DNA from: Bacillota bacterium
GTDB lineage: Bacteria > Bacillota_A > Clostridia > Lachnospirales > Lachnospiraceae
DNA length: 64,000 nt
NCBI GenBank assembly: GCA_023407175.1
Contig: JAEYMU010000006.1
Span: forward strand, 62,001 to 126,000
Direction of reading: 5' to 3'
Part shown: in pieces, positions 45,669 through 52,804 of the stretch
Layout: each line of letters opens with the position of its first letter
Position numbering within the stretch: the stretch's first letter is position 1
The notes under the pieces: model-generated
The model's database searches: none
The model's input: only the letters and a program-made list of their open reading frames with translations
What the model was told of the DNA's origin: nothing
Translations under genes and position numbers: made by a program

Positions 45669-45758
45669 CTACTTACAAAAAGTAAAAACGAATGTAAGCA
45701 ATGCCAAAAGGAATATACCAAACGTGAGTACATCCTTAAAATCAAAATGATTTTTCAT
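45669..45758 (-). CDS. Holin-like type I toxin peptide, 29 aa
   Basis: A 29-residue peptide, MKNHFDFKDV followed by LTFGIFLLALLTFVFTFCK: a short charged N-terminus, one hydrophobic helix and a terminal Lys. This matches the 'putative holin-like toxin' (TxpA/Fst-type) pattern in which DV/DxL precedes xFGxFxxALxxxxF. GGGGGTG lies six bases before the ATG. Its mRNA runs from a promoter at 45826-45854 and ends at the shared hairpin seven bases past the stop. It would insert into the cell's own membrane unless silenced by the antisense RNA. It is too short for usual gene-length cut-offs. Confidence 0.75.
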   Translation of the reverse strand: MKNHFDFKDVLTFGIFLLALLTFVFTFCK

Positions 45759-45825
45759 AGATATCACCCCCATTCCTGAAGAATGAAGGTCAACACACCC
45801 TATAACGCGATTATTCCATAACCAT

Positions 45826-45854
45826 ATTTTACCATATCTGTATATTTCTTACAA
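45826..45854 (-). promoter_or_regulatory. Promoter of the holin-like toxin
   Basis: Minus-strand -35 TTGTAA (45849-45854), 17-bp spacer, TG-extended -10 TAAAAT (45826-45831), giving a leader of about 60 bases. It also lies just downstream of the galactanase stop at 45881. Confidence 0.6.
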
Positions 45855-45880
45855 CGCGAAGAAATACCTACAATATTTTT

Positions 45881-46990
45881 TTATTCAGCCTTCCAGTCAC
45901 GAATTACCTTTAATGCCGGCAGAGCATTGCCCTCGTAATCAAACAACGCCTGATTTGCCCATTCATTCCCGCCCGGTCCTGCTTCTCCGATATATGCCAG
46001 TGCCTCCGGAGAGGCCCACCCGGAGCCCGGAACCGGTAGCCAGGCCGGCTCCCAATAATAGAAACCCCTGCCCAGTCCATCCGGAACCAGGCGAAGACAC
46101 TCCAGTATTCCCTGCATAAAATCTGCCTGTCCCTGCTCCGTCATGGGATGTTCCAAGTCCTTTAAAAGCTCCGGCTTTGTAGCCATGCCCTTCCTCTCGG
46201 AAGGGGCAAGCTTTTCATAATCGGCATAATCCCGGGTTGTATGCCCCATGGATACTTCCGCAATAATCAGCTCCTTGCCGTAGCGCTTTGCAATATCATT
46301 CATATTGTGGCTCAAAGCCTCCAGCTTTCCGTTCCAGAACGGATAGTAGGACAGACCGATGATCTGGAAATCCTCACCTCTTTTTATATAATTGTCAAAC
46401 CATTCACGGTAAAGTCCATTATTGCCGCCACCGTCCAGATGGAGCATGATCGGTATTTCCTGATCCAGACTTCGTACTGCTCGAATTCCTGCATTTATGA
46501 ATTTGGCTATATTATCATAATCAGGCACTTTTCCATTCGGCCAAAGAAGCCCGTTGCTCACTTCATTTCCAATCTGGACCAGAGAGGGATAGGCCTTCTC
46601 CTCTTTCAGCCGCTTCATCACATCCCTGGTATAATCATAGACCGTCTGCTCCAGCTGACTGATGTTATAGCCCCTCCACTCCTTCGGAGGAAACTGCTTT
46701 CCAGGGTCCGCCCAGAAATCACTGTAATGAAAATCCAGTAAAAAGGTCATTCCCCTGGACAGGCAGCGTTTGGCCAGCTCAATCGTTGTGTCCAGATCAT
46801 TCGTCCCGGCCCCGTAGGGGATTCCCTCCTGCGTATATGGGTGATTCCACAGGCGCAGCCGCACCGAATTCATTCCATACTTCTTTAAAATATCAATAAC
46901 ATCCTGTTCTTTGCCCTCGTTGTAGAACCTGCCGCCGCAGGCCTCCACCTCCTTAAGGGAGGACAAATCCATTCCCTTGATAAATTCCAT
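45881..46990 (-). CDS. Endo-beta-1,4-galactanase (GH53), cytoplasmic
   Basis: Cleaves beta-1,4-galactan oligomers. 369 residues from the ATG at 46990 (AAAGGTGG ten bases upstream). The GH53 barrel shows FIKGMDLSSLKEVEACGG, NSVRLRLWNHP, FLLDFHYSDFWADPGKQ, the acid/base Glu in LVQIGNEVSNGLLWP (near 140) and the nucleophile Glu in LIIAEVSMGHTTRD (near 241). No signal peptide is present, unlike the secreted galactanases of most bacteria, so it should act on imported oligosaccharides. It is last in the six-gene importer operon starting at 52308. Confidence 0.93.
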   Translation of the reverse strand: MEFIKGMDLSSLKEVEACGGRFYNEGKEQDVIDILKKYGMNSVRLRLWNHPYTQEGIPYGAGTNDLDTTIELAKRCLSRGMTFLLDFHYSDFWADPGKQFPPKEWRGYNISQLEQTVYDYTRDVMKRLKEEKAYPSLVQIGNEVSNGLLWPNGKVPDYDNIAKFINAGIRAVRSLDQEIPIMLHLDGGGNNGLYREWFDNYIKRGEDFQIIGLSYYPFWNGKLEALSHNMNDIAKRYGKELIIAEVSMGHTTRDYADYEKLAPSERKGMATKPELLKDLEHPMTEQGQADFMQGILECLRLVPDGLGRGFYYWEPAWLPVPGSGWASPEALAYIGEAGPGGNEWANQALFDYEGNALPALKVIRDWKAE

Positions 46991-47030
46991 ATCAATACCA
47001 ACCACCTTTACTATAAACTATATACAGTAT

Positions 47031-47246
47031 TTAATCGTCAAATTCTGTAATACGCTTTAGCATATCACGATACCGGAATCTTGCCATCTGATTTTTCTCC
47101 TTTACATCCTCTTCCGTCCCGGTATATTGGCAGCGGATGCAGTAATACTCCTTCTTGTCTTCATCATAAAACATATCAATGTCCAAATCCCTCATAAAGC
47201 AGGAGGGACAACGGTAATTTAATTTGCCTTTTCCAGCTTGAGCCAT
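47031..47246 (-). CDS. Small zinc-ribbon protein
   Basis: 71 residues with YRCPSCFMRD and YYCIRCQYTG, a CxxC...CxxC rubredoxin-like zinc knuckle (about 12-41), and a charged helical tail (KEKNQMARFRYRDMLKRITEFDD). It overlaps the 3' end of the 615-residue protein gene by 28 bases and has AGGAGGT nine bases before its ATG, so it is translated from the same mRNA. No known enzyme activity. Its fixed position between the 615-residue protein and GH53 suggests a structural or regulatory helper, but that is speculation. Confidence 0.8.
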   Translation of the reverse strand: MAQAGKGKLNYRCPSCFMRDLDIDMFYDEDKKEYYCIRCQYTGTEEDVKEKNQMARFRYRDMLKRITEFDD

Positions 47247-49066
47247 GTTGTGAATACCTCCTTATCCTTCAGCCTGGTTGTATAGCCCAATGTGAACATC
47301 GGTGAAAATGCATAGCCTTCTTTGATATAGCCCACAGCATCCTTACGGTCCGCAGTCAGGCTGACCCTTGTCTGTATCTCGGGGATTACAGCCGAAACCT
47401 CCCCAGCACCGGCCATCTCCTCCTCCCTGCACCGGTAAGCATACTTTATTTCCCTGCTTTCCCTGCCATCCGTACACGCTAAAGTAATATTGGTCATATC
47501 CTCCGCATATTCGGTGGTTCCGTAGCAGGCGACCATATATTCGTTCAAATCCACCTCTCCTGCCGGATCACTCATTTCCAGGATAGCTCTCTCAATCTTT
47601 ATATTTGAATTCCCCTCTTCAAAATACATCCTGGTTTGCAGCTTTATTATTAAATCGGAAAATTTAATCTCAACCGGATCAAGCGTCAGTATTCTTATTT
47701 TCTTTCCATCCCCCATGCTTTCTTCGGAGAATTTAGCCTTGGTCCGGCATAAGCATAAATCAATCTCTTCTCCGTTACGGGTTAATTTGGCGCTCTTAAT
47801 GGTACCTTCTCCGGCATAATGAGTGAAGAACCCCGCACGGTATTTCTCCTGAATTAAAAACGGATAGGAGGCATCTGTTATATGCTTCGTACCGATACCG
47901 ACGGGCCATTCCAGCTTTGCCGCATAGGGACGAAGATCCACAATTGCTCCTCCCTCATCCATATTGATACAGACTCTTAAATATGGATCGCAGTACCAGA
48001 ACAGCTGCTTCTTGGAGCCGTAAAGAATATCCTTCCAAAGTGCGCACTCGGGCTCTGTATAGCTCCTCTTACTGCGGTAGTAATCCGCAAATTCGGCCAT
48101 GGTCATATCCTCCAGCTGACCTTCCTTTTTCAGATTGCTATAGTACTCCATGCCGTCCTCATAAGATTTGCGCAACAGCTCATAGGGTGCCTCCCAGCGG
48201 CCCATTTTATTCATCCAGCCCGGACCGACAAACATCATATTATAGGCATATCCGCTATTGTATTTTGCAAGATGGCGATACTGGTCTATCACGTTGAACA
48301 GATACGGATATTGATCCTCCTGATAGATCATTCCCCGCAGTACATTCTGGGGATGGGTCCCGAAGTTAGAGCCGTTTCCGTCATAGCAGGCAATCAAATC
48401 CCTGGATAAATGAGGAATTGCCACAATTCCGCTGTCCTCTGCCTCATTGGCCGCCGGTGCATGGACATTTTGCTTCGAGGGTATCCAGGGAGCCCAGGGT
48501 CCCCCGTCCATGAAGGTATACCAGGAATTGTTGCAGGTATGGTAGGCCTTCGGTCCCTCCTCCCAGCAGGTCGCAACGGCACACTTTACCATCGGATATT
48601 TCTCTTTGATGTAATTAATCAAATCCGCGTCCATATAATAGGAACCTGTGGATTCCGGGTAAAAGCCAAAGCACTCGTAGAATTTACCGAATACGTCTTC
48701 TATAATGGATTTCTTGTCCTCCATGGAGAACATCCAGATACAGAAATCCTTGGTTTTGTATTTATCACGAAATTCCTTGCAGGGAAGCCCCAACAGGGAG
48801 AGGGCGATTTCATCCCCGTATTGCTCATGGTCCTGCTTTGCCAGCTCTACTGCTTCATCATTAAAAAGGCTGGCATAGGTCATCTGGATTGTAGTCCTAA
48901 GCCCGTTCTTATGGGCGATATACTGCTGTGTTTTGAAGATATCCAAAGATTCCGTCAGCAGCTCTTCCCTGCTGATGTCCTCTTCCTTTCCGTGTCCGGT
49001 TACCTTTTCAGCATATTCAGGTACCATCTCCGGACGATGGACGATATTTACGATGAATTTATCCAT
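47219..49066 (-). CDS. 615-aa protein of unknown function in the galactan operon
   Basis: I do not recognise a named family. There is no signal peptide. The N-terminal 350 residues read like a (beta/alpha)-barrel of the polysaccharide-deacetylase/GH57-38 kind: MDKFIVNIVHRPEMVPEYAEK, FGFYPESTGSYYMDADLINYIKEKYP, AVATCWEEGPKAYHTCNNSW and GPGWMNKMGRWEAPYELL, with several Asp/Glu/His in likely active-site positions. Residues about 360-615 look beta-rich, like the C-terminal domain of a glycoside hydrolase. It is encoded between the importer permeases and the galactanase, so a glycan-active enzyme for galactan side chains or ends is the best inference. AAAGGAGC precedes the ATG. Confidence 0.75.
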   Translation of the reverse strand: MDKFIVNIVHRPEMVPEYAEKVTGHGKEEDISREELLTESLDIFKTQQYIAHKNGLRTTIQMTYASLFNDEAVELAKQDHEQYGDEIALSLLGLPCKEFRDKYKTKDFCIWMFSMEDKKSIIEDVFGKFYECFGFYPESTGSYYMDADLINYIKEKYPMVKCAVATCWEEGPKAYHTCNNSWYTFMDGGPWAPWIPSKQNVHAPAANEAEDSGIVAIPHLSRDLIACYDGNGSNFGTHPQNVLRGMIYQEDQYPYLFNVIDQYRHLAKYNSGYAYNMMFVGPGWMNKMGRWEAPYELLRKSYEDGMEYYSNLKKEGQLEDMTMAEFADYYRSKRSYTEPECALWKDILYGSKKQLFWYCDPYLRVCINMDEGGAIVDLRPYAAKLEWPVGIGTKHITDASYPFLIQEKYRAGFFTHYAGEGTIKSAKLTRNGEEIDLCLCRTKAKFSEESMGDGKKIRILTLDPVEIKFSDLIIKLQTRMYFEEGNSNIKIERAILEMSDPAGEVDLNEYMVACYGTTEYAEDMTNITLACTDGRESREIKYAYRCREEEMAGAGEVSAVIPEIQTRVSLTADRKDAVGYIKEGYAFSPMFTLGYTTRLKDKEVFTTWLKLEKAN

Positions 49067-49102
49067 GAATTGAAAGCTCCTTTAATTTGTCTAATAAAGT
49101 TA

Positions 49103-49948
49103 TTACCCTTTTACAGCGCCGATAATGCCATTTGCAAAGCTGCTCTGTAACAGGAAGAAAACAATAACGGTCGGCATGGTACACATGAATACCCCCACCA
49201 TCAGAATGCCATAGTCAGTAAAATATCCCGATGTCAGATTGGCAATCAGCATCGGCATGGTAATACTCTTGTCATCCATCATAATAACCTTAGGCCATAG
49301 ATAATTGTTCCAGGCATTCATAAAGGTAATTGTCATAGCCGCAGCATAGGTTGATCTCATGGTAGGGAAAAACATCTTAAAGAATATTCCAAGCTCACTG
49401 ACCCCATCAATTCTTGCCGCTTCAATTAAATCATGGGGAAAGGAGCGGGCACTCTGACGGAACATCATAATCAAAAACGGCGTGGATATGGAGGGCAGAA
49501 TAAATCCAAGCGTTGTATTCAGCAGATTGGCTTTGGAAAATAGCTGGAACAGCGGAATCATAGTAGCTGCAAAGGGTACCATCATTGCTAATAAGATAAT
49601 GGAAAATACGATATCCTTTCTTTTATTATGATAGATTTCAAATCCATAGCCGGCAATGGAGCACACCAAAAGGGCAACCAGAGTACATGCCATTGCATAT
49701 TTGAAGGAGTTCATCATTGCCCCGCCAACATTCTGGGTAGCCACCAGATTTTTGACATTCTCAATTAAATATGTACCCGGAATTAATTTTCCCCGAATTA
49801 CATCCACACTTTTGTTGGTTGCGGCACAGGCCATATAGTACAGCGGGAAAACAGACAACAGGGATACAATGGTTAAAAACACATATTGCAGTGTATTTTT
49901 TAATTTACTTACCGGTAAAATAGCCTTTTTCCTCTTTGTATCAGTCAC
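49103..49948 (-). CDS. ABC sugar importer permease, MalG type (galactan locus)
   Basis: 281 residues from the GTG at 49948; AGGTGAT lies six bases upstream, whereas the first possible GTG (49957) overlaps that site. Six membrane spans. The coupling helix is DLIEAARIDGVSELGIFFKMFFPTMRST, a standard EAA motif. It overlaps the preceding permease gene by eight bases. It forms the translocation pore for galactooligosaccharides with that protein. The ATPase is encoded elsewhere. Confidence 0.92.
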   Translation of the reverse strand: MTDTKRKKAILPVSKLKNTLQYVFLTIVSLLSVFPLYYMACAATNKSVDVIRGKLIPGTYLIENVKNLVATQNVGGAMMNSFKYAMACTLVALLVCSIAGYGFEIYHNKRKDIVFSIILLAMMVPFAATMIPLFQLFSKANLLNTTLGFILPSISTPFLIMMFRQSARSFPHDLIEAARIDGVSELGIFFKMFFPTMRSTYAAAMTITFMNAWNNYLWPKVIMMDDKSITMPMLIANLTSGYFTDYGILMVGVFMCTMPTVIVFFLLQSSFANGIIGAVKG

Positions 49949-50834
49949 GTTTATCACCTACTTTCATCTGAATAAAGGCCAGGGCGGCGACCAGAATAAG
50001 AATCAGGTAAGACATTGCAGCAGCATATCCGAAGTTTGGTACAAACTTAAAGGATATATTATATATATAATGGGACATTGTAATTGTTGCATTCGCAGGT
50101 CCGCCGTTTGTCAGGTTTACAGATTCGTCGAATAGCTGCAATGTACCATTTGTTGACATGATTGTTGTTAAAAGAATTGTTGGCTTTAATAACGGAACCG
50201 TCATTTTACGAAAGGTTTGAAAGGGTGTCGCACCGTCTATCTTAGCTGCTTCATATACGCAATAGTCAATATTTTGAAGTCCGGCCAGATAGAACACCAT
50301 ATTGTAACCGGTCCATCTCCAAACCAGGGCAATAATGATAATAATTCTTGCACTGGTTGCATGCCCCAGAAAATTATAATCGGTATGTAAAATTCCAAGC
50401 TTTATTAATACCGTATTTACAAAACCGTCTACCGCAAAAAGGGAGCGAAAGATAATCGCATAGGAAACCAGCGATGTTGCGCAGGGCAGAAAAATTGCAG
50501 TTCGAAACAGCCCTTTGAATCTTAAATTCTTATTGTTCAGCATGGATGCCAGCACCAATGCCAGAAACAGCATAATCGGTACCTGAATAATCAAATATAT
50601 AAAATTGTTTTTTAAGGATTGTAAAAAAACCGTATCCTCAAACATTCGTGTATAATTGGTGATTCCCGTCCATCGAAGCTTCGCACCGATTCCTGTTTTT
50701 AACGACAGAAGTAAGGCCTGAAACATCGGAATAAAGTTCATGGCTGCAATTAATAATACCGCCGGGATAAGAAATATCCAGCCAATCATATTATGTTTTT
50801 TAGCCAAAGATAAACCCTTTTTGTGTCCGTCCAA
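49941..50834 (-). CDS. ABC sugar importer permease, MalF type (galactan locus)
   Basis: 297 residues from a TTG start at 50834, which has GGAGG seven bases upstream. Six membrane spans. The coupling loop is VYEAAKIDGATPFQTFRKMTVPLLKPT, a clear EAA motif. It partners the MalG-type permease. It is separated from the binding-protein gene by a 139-bp gap with a strong hairpin (50889-50924), which suits lower expression of the membrane components. Confidence 0.93.
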   Translation of the reverse strand: MDGHKKGLSLAKKHNMIGWIFLIPAVLLIAAMNFIPMFQALLLSLKTGIGAKLRWTGITNYTRMFEDTVFLQSLKNNFIYLIIQVPIMLFLALVLASMLNNKNLRFKGLFRTAIFLPCATSLVSYAIIFRSLFAVDGFVNTVLIKLGILHTDYNFLGHATSARIIIIIALVWRWTGYNMVFYLAGLQNIDYCVYEAAKIDGATPFQTFRKMTVPLLKPTILLTTIMSTNGTLQLFDESVNLTNGGPANATITMSHYIYNISFKFVPNFGYAAAMSYLILILVAALAFIQMKVGDKRD

Positions 50835-50888
50835 TTGACTACCTCCTTAACACTTAAATTGCCTGCCACGCAACCCTTTATCAAAGGA

Positions 50889-50924
50889 ATGGGGAATAAC
50901 CCGGGTTACCAAGCAATTCCCCAT
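50889..50924 (-). other. Intercistronic hairpin, galactan importer
   Basis: ATGGGGAAT and ATTCCCCAT arms with an inner AACCCGGGTT palindrome, 50 bp after the binding-protein stop. There is no T-run, so mRNA stabilisation or partial termination is likelier than full termination. Confidence 0.6.
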
Positions 50925-50973
50925 CTCTCCTATCTATTGATTTATTATTGTTTGTCAGAAATATGTAGGACCG

Positions 50974-52308
50974 TTACTGATTTATTGCAAAATTGACCGT
51001 ATCTTCCGCATTTTTTAATTCCGTATCTACATCACTTCCGCCAACGATGTTGGTAATTGCAGTTGCAACCGCATTACGTGCTTCATAGAAGTATACGCCG
51101 GTACCGCAGGCCGGAATCTTGCCGGCATATTCTACAATCTTGGCATATACGGGCTTGCCGCTGAAGAAATCATTTGTCTTGGAATATGCATCAAGGTCTG
51201 CAGCCGGAAGGTAGGTTGCAACGGCTCCGGTTTCGAGGATCTGATCATAAAGCTCCGTGCTTCCCCCAAAGGTGCTTCCAAGGAAATCTGCTGCTAATTC
51301 CACATTCTTGCAGTTAGAGGTTACAGCCCAGCTGGAACCGCCCTGGTTGGCGTAATTAGTTGCAGTTGCCGCCGTATCCAGCCTCGGCATATTGGTAACA
51401 TCCCATTTGCCGGCCTGATCTTCTGCTGCCTGAACGGAAGCCATAATCCAGCAGCCATTGATTGCAGTTGCCACAGTTCCGTTATTAATGGTAGCAATGT
51501 ATGAGTTCCAGTCATTCACTTCAACCAAAACTCCGGCTTTCACCATCTCTGCATAGGTATTGACAACCTCTTTCAATAAATCATTGTTAGCAATATTGGC
51601 CTTGCCGTCCTCGGAGAAAAAGCTGCCTCCTGCTGACTGGAGCATCATAACAATTACATCTGACTCACCAGCAATACAGGAAAGTAAGGGTTTCCCTGTC
51701 TTCTCCAGAACAACTTTGCCCTTTTCGATAAAATCGTTGAAGGTAATATCTGTGAAATCCTCTATGGTATATCCGGCCTCTGCCAGAATATCGGTTCTGT
51801 AGCAAGCAATTACAGCTCCATTATCAAAGGGTACACCGTAATTTTTTCCATCCACTACCGAAAATCCTGTTTTACCTTGTGCAAACTGGGTAAAATCAAT
51901 TCCTGTGCTCGTTAAATCAATAAAGGCATCCGGAAAGCTTATTACATTTTTCTGGAATGCGCCGTCCTGCATTAAAAGAATATCCGGTAAGGTATCCAGC
52001 TGACCCGAGGTTGCAGCGGTTGTCAATTTTGTCTGCACATCATCCCAGGGCGTTTCTACGATATTTAATTTAAAGTCGGGATGATCCTTCTGATAAATTG
52101 CTTCTGCTTTTTCCATAGCGTTAATGTTAAATGCCGGATCCCAACACCATACGGTTAAGGTGTTATCGCCTTCACTGGCAGCTTCTGTTACCGCCGCAGT
52201 CACTCCGTCATTGTTTACTGCCGGTTCCTTCTCGCTTCCCCCGCATCCTACCAGCATGGATGCTGCCATAGCCACCGTTAATACGGCACTTAAAAGTTTT
52301 TTCTTCAC
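50974..52308 (-). CDS. Extracellular sugar-binding lipoprotein (galactan locus)
   Basis: 444 residues, GTG start at 52308 with GAGGAGG upstream. Signal peptide with lipobox MLVGC, modified Cys at 22. The MalE-type binding fold shows NTLTVWCWDPAFNINAMEKAE, VVDGKNYGVPFDNGAVIACYRTD and NYANQGGSSWAVTSNCKN. It delivers galactooligosaccharides to the permease pair. It is the first gene of the operon; a LacI-type operator sits just downstream of its -10. Confidence 0.93.
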   Translation of the reverse strand: MKKKLLSAVLTVAMAASMLVGCGGSEKEPAVNNDGVTAAVTEAASEGDNTLTVWCWDPAFNINAMEKAEAIYQKDHPDFKLNIVETPWDDVQTKLTTAATSGQLDTLPDILLMQDGAFQKNVISFPDAFIDLTSTGIDFTQFAQGKTGFSVVDGKNYGVPFDNGAVIACYRTDILAEAGYTIEDFTDITFNDFIEKGKVVLEKTGKPLLSCIAGESDVIVMMLQSAGGSFFSEDGKANIANNDLLKEVVNTYAEMVKAGVLVEVNDWNSYIATINNGTVATAINGCWIMASVQAAEDQAGKWDVTNMPRLDTAATATNYANQGGSSWAVTSNCKNVELAADFLGSTFGGSTELYDQILETGAVATYLPAADLDAYSKTNDFFSGKPVYAKIVEYAGKIPACGTGVYFYEARNAVATAITNIVGGSDVDTELKNAEDTVNFAINQ

Positions 52309-52357
52309 AATAAATCCTCCTCTTTTATATATTTGTCAACCGGGCAACCAAAGTTAC

Positions 52358-52369
52358 GCAATCGGTTGC
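52358..52369. promoter_or_regulatory. LacI-type operator O1 at the importer promoter
   Basis: GCAATCGGTTGC fits the palindromic consensus GCAANCGNTTGC. It begins 11 bp downstream of the -10 of the binding-protein promoter, where a bound repressor would block initiation or elongation. Confidence 0.75.
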
Positions 52370-52380
52370 TCTGTATTCCC

Positions 52381-52409
52381 AGTATACTATCAGCATTTAA
52401 TATCGTCAA
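52381..52409 (-). promoter_or_regulatory. Promoter of the galactan importer operon
   Basis: Minus-strand -35 TTGACG (52404-52409), 17-bp spacer, -10 TATACT (52381-52386). Confidence 0.75.
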
Positions 52410-52486
52410 TGTTATATATGTTTAGTCTTTTAGAGGATTTTTTGTACATTTTACATAAAACCTTTTTACTTTACGCACCCATCTGT

Positions 52487-52498
52487 ACAACCGATTGA
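52487..52498. promoter_or_regulatory. Auxiliary LacI-type operator O2
   Basis: ACAACCGATTGA fits the operator core CAANCGNTTG with imperfect ends. It lies between the two divergent promoters and could support DNA looping. Confidence 0.45.
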
Positions 52499-52719
52499 CC
52501 ATGCGAAAAATACGTATTTTTCGACACTTTTCCTTTCCATTCTGCTTGTCCAATAGGCAGCAGCTCTGAAATATAGCTTTTTTACGTCCATAATTCTCCA
52601 AATCAATTTCTCAAAAACAACAGAATAAATAAGTCGCAATAATTTTATCATAAATAATGACGGACAGGAACAGGTACAAGGCCATATTGAAACATTTTTA
52701 TAATATTTATCCGATATAC

Positions 52720-52748
52720 TTTACCAATTTATATCTTTGTGGTAAAAT
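52720..52748 (+). promoter_or_regulatory. Promoter of the GH42 gene
   Basis: -35 TTTACC (52720-52725), 17-bp spacer, TG-extended -10 TAAAAT (52743-52748). The LacI-type operator follows two bases later. Confidence 0.7.
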
Positions 52749-52750
52749 AA

Positions 52751-52762
52751 GCAAACGGTTGT
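52751..52762. promoter_or_regulatory. LacI-type operator O3 at the GH42 promoter
   Basis: GCAAACGGTTGT, one mismatch from GCAANCGNTTGC, covering the expected transcription start. Confidence 0.7.
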
Positions 52763-52804
52763 CCATAAAAATTTCTTTGCAAGAGAATGAAAGGATCGTC
52801 CACC

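Noticed and set aside
48410..49150. 246-codon plus-strand frame opposite the 615-aa gene
   Set aside because: It is the longest antisense frame in the window, but it lacks a ribosome binding site and mirrors a gene with clear coding signals and operon context.
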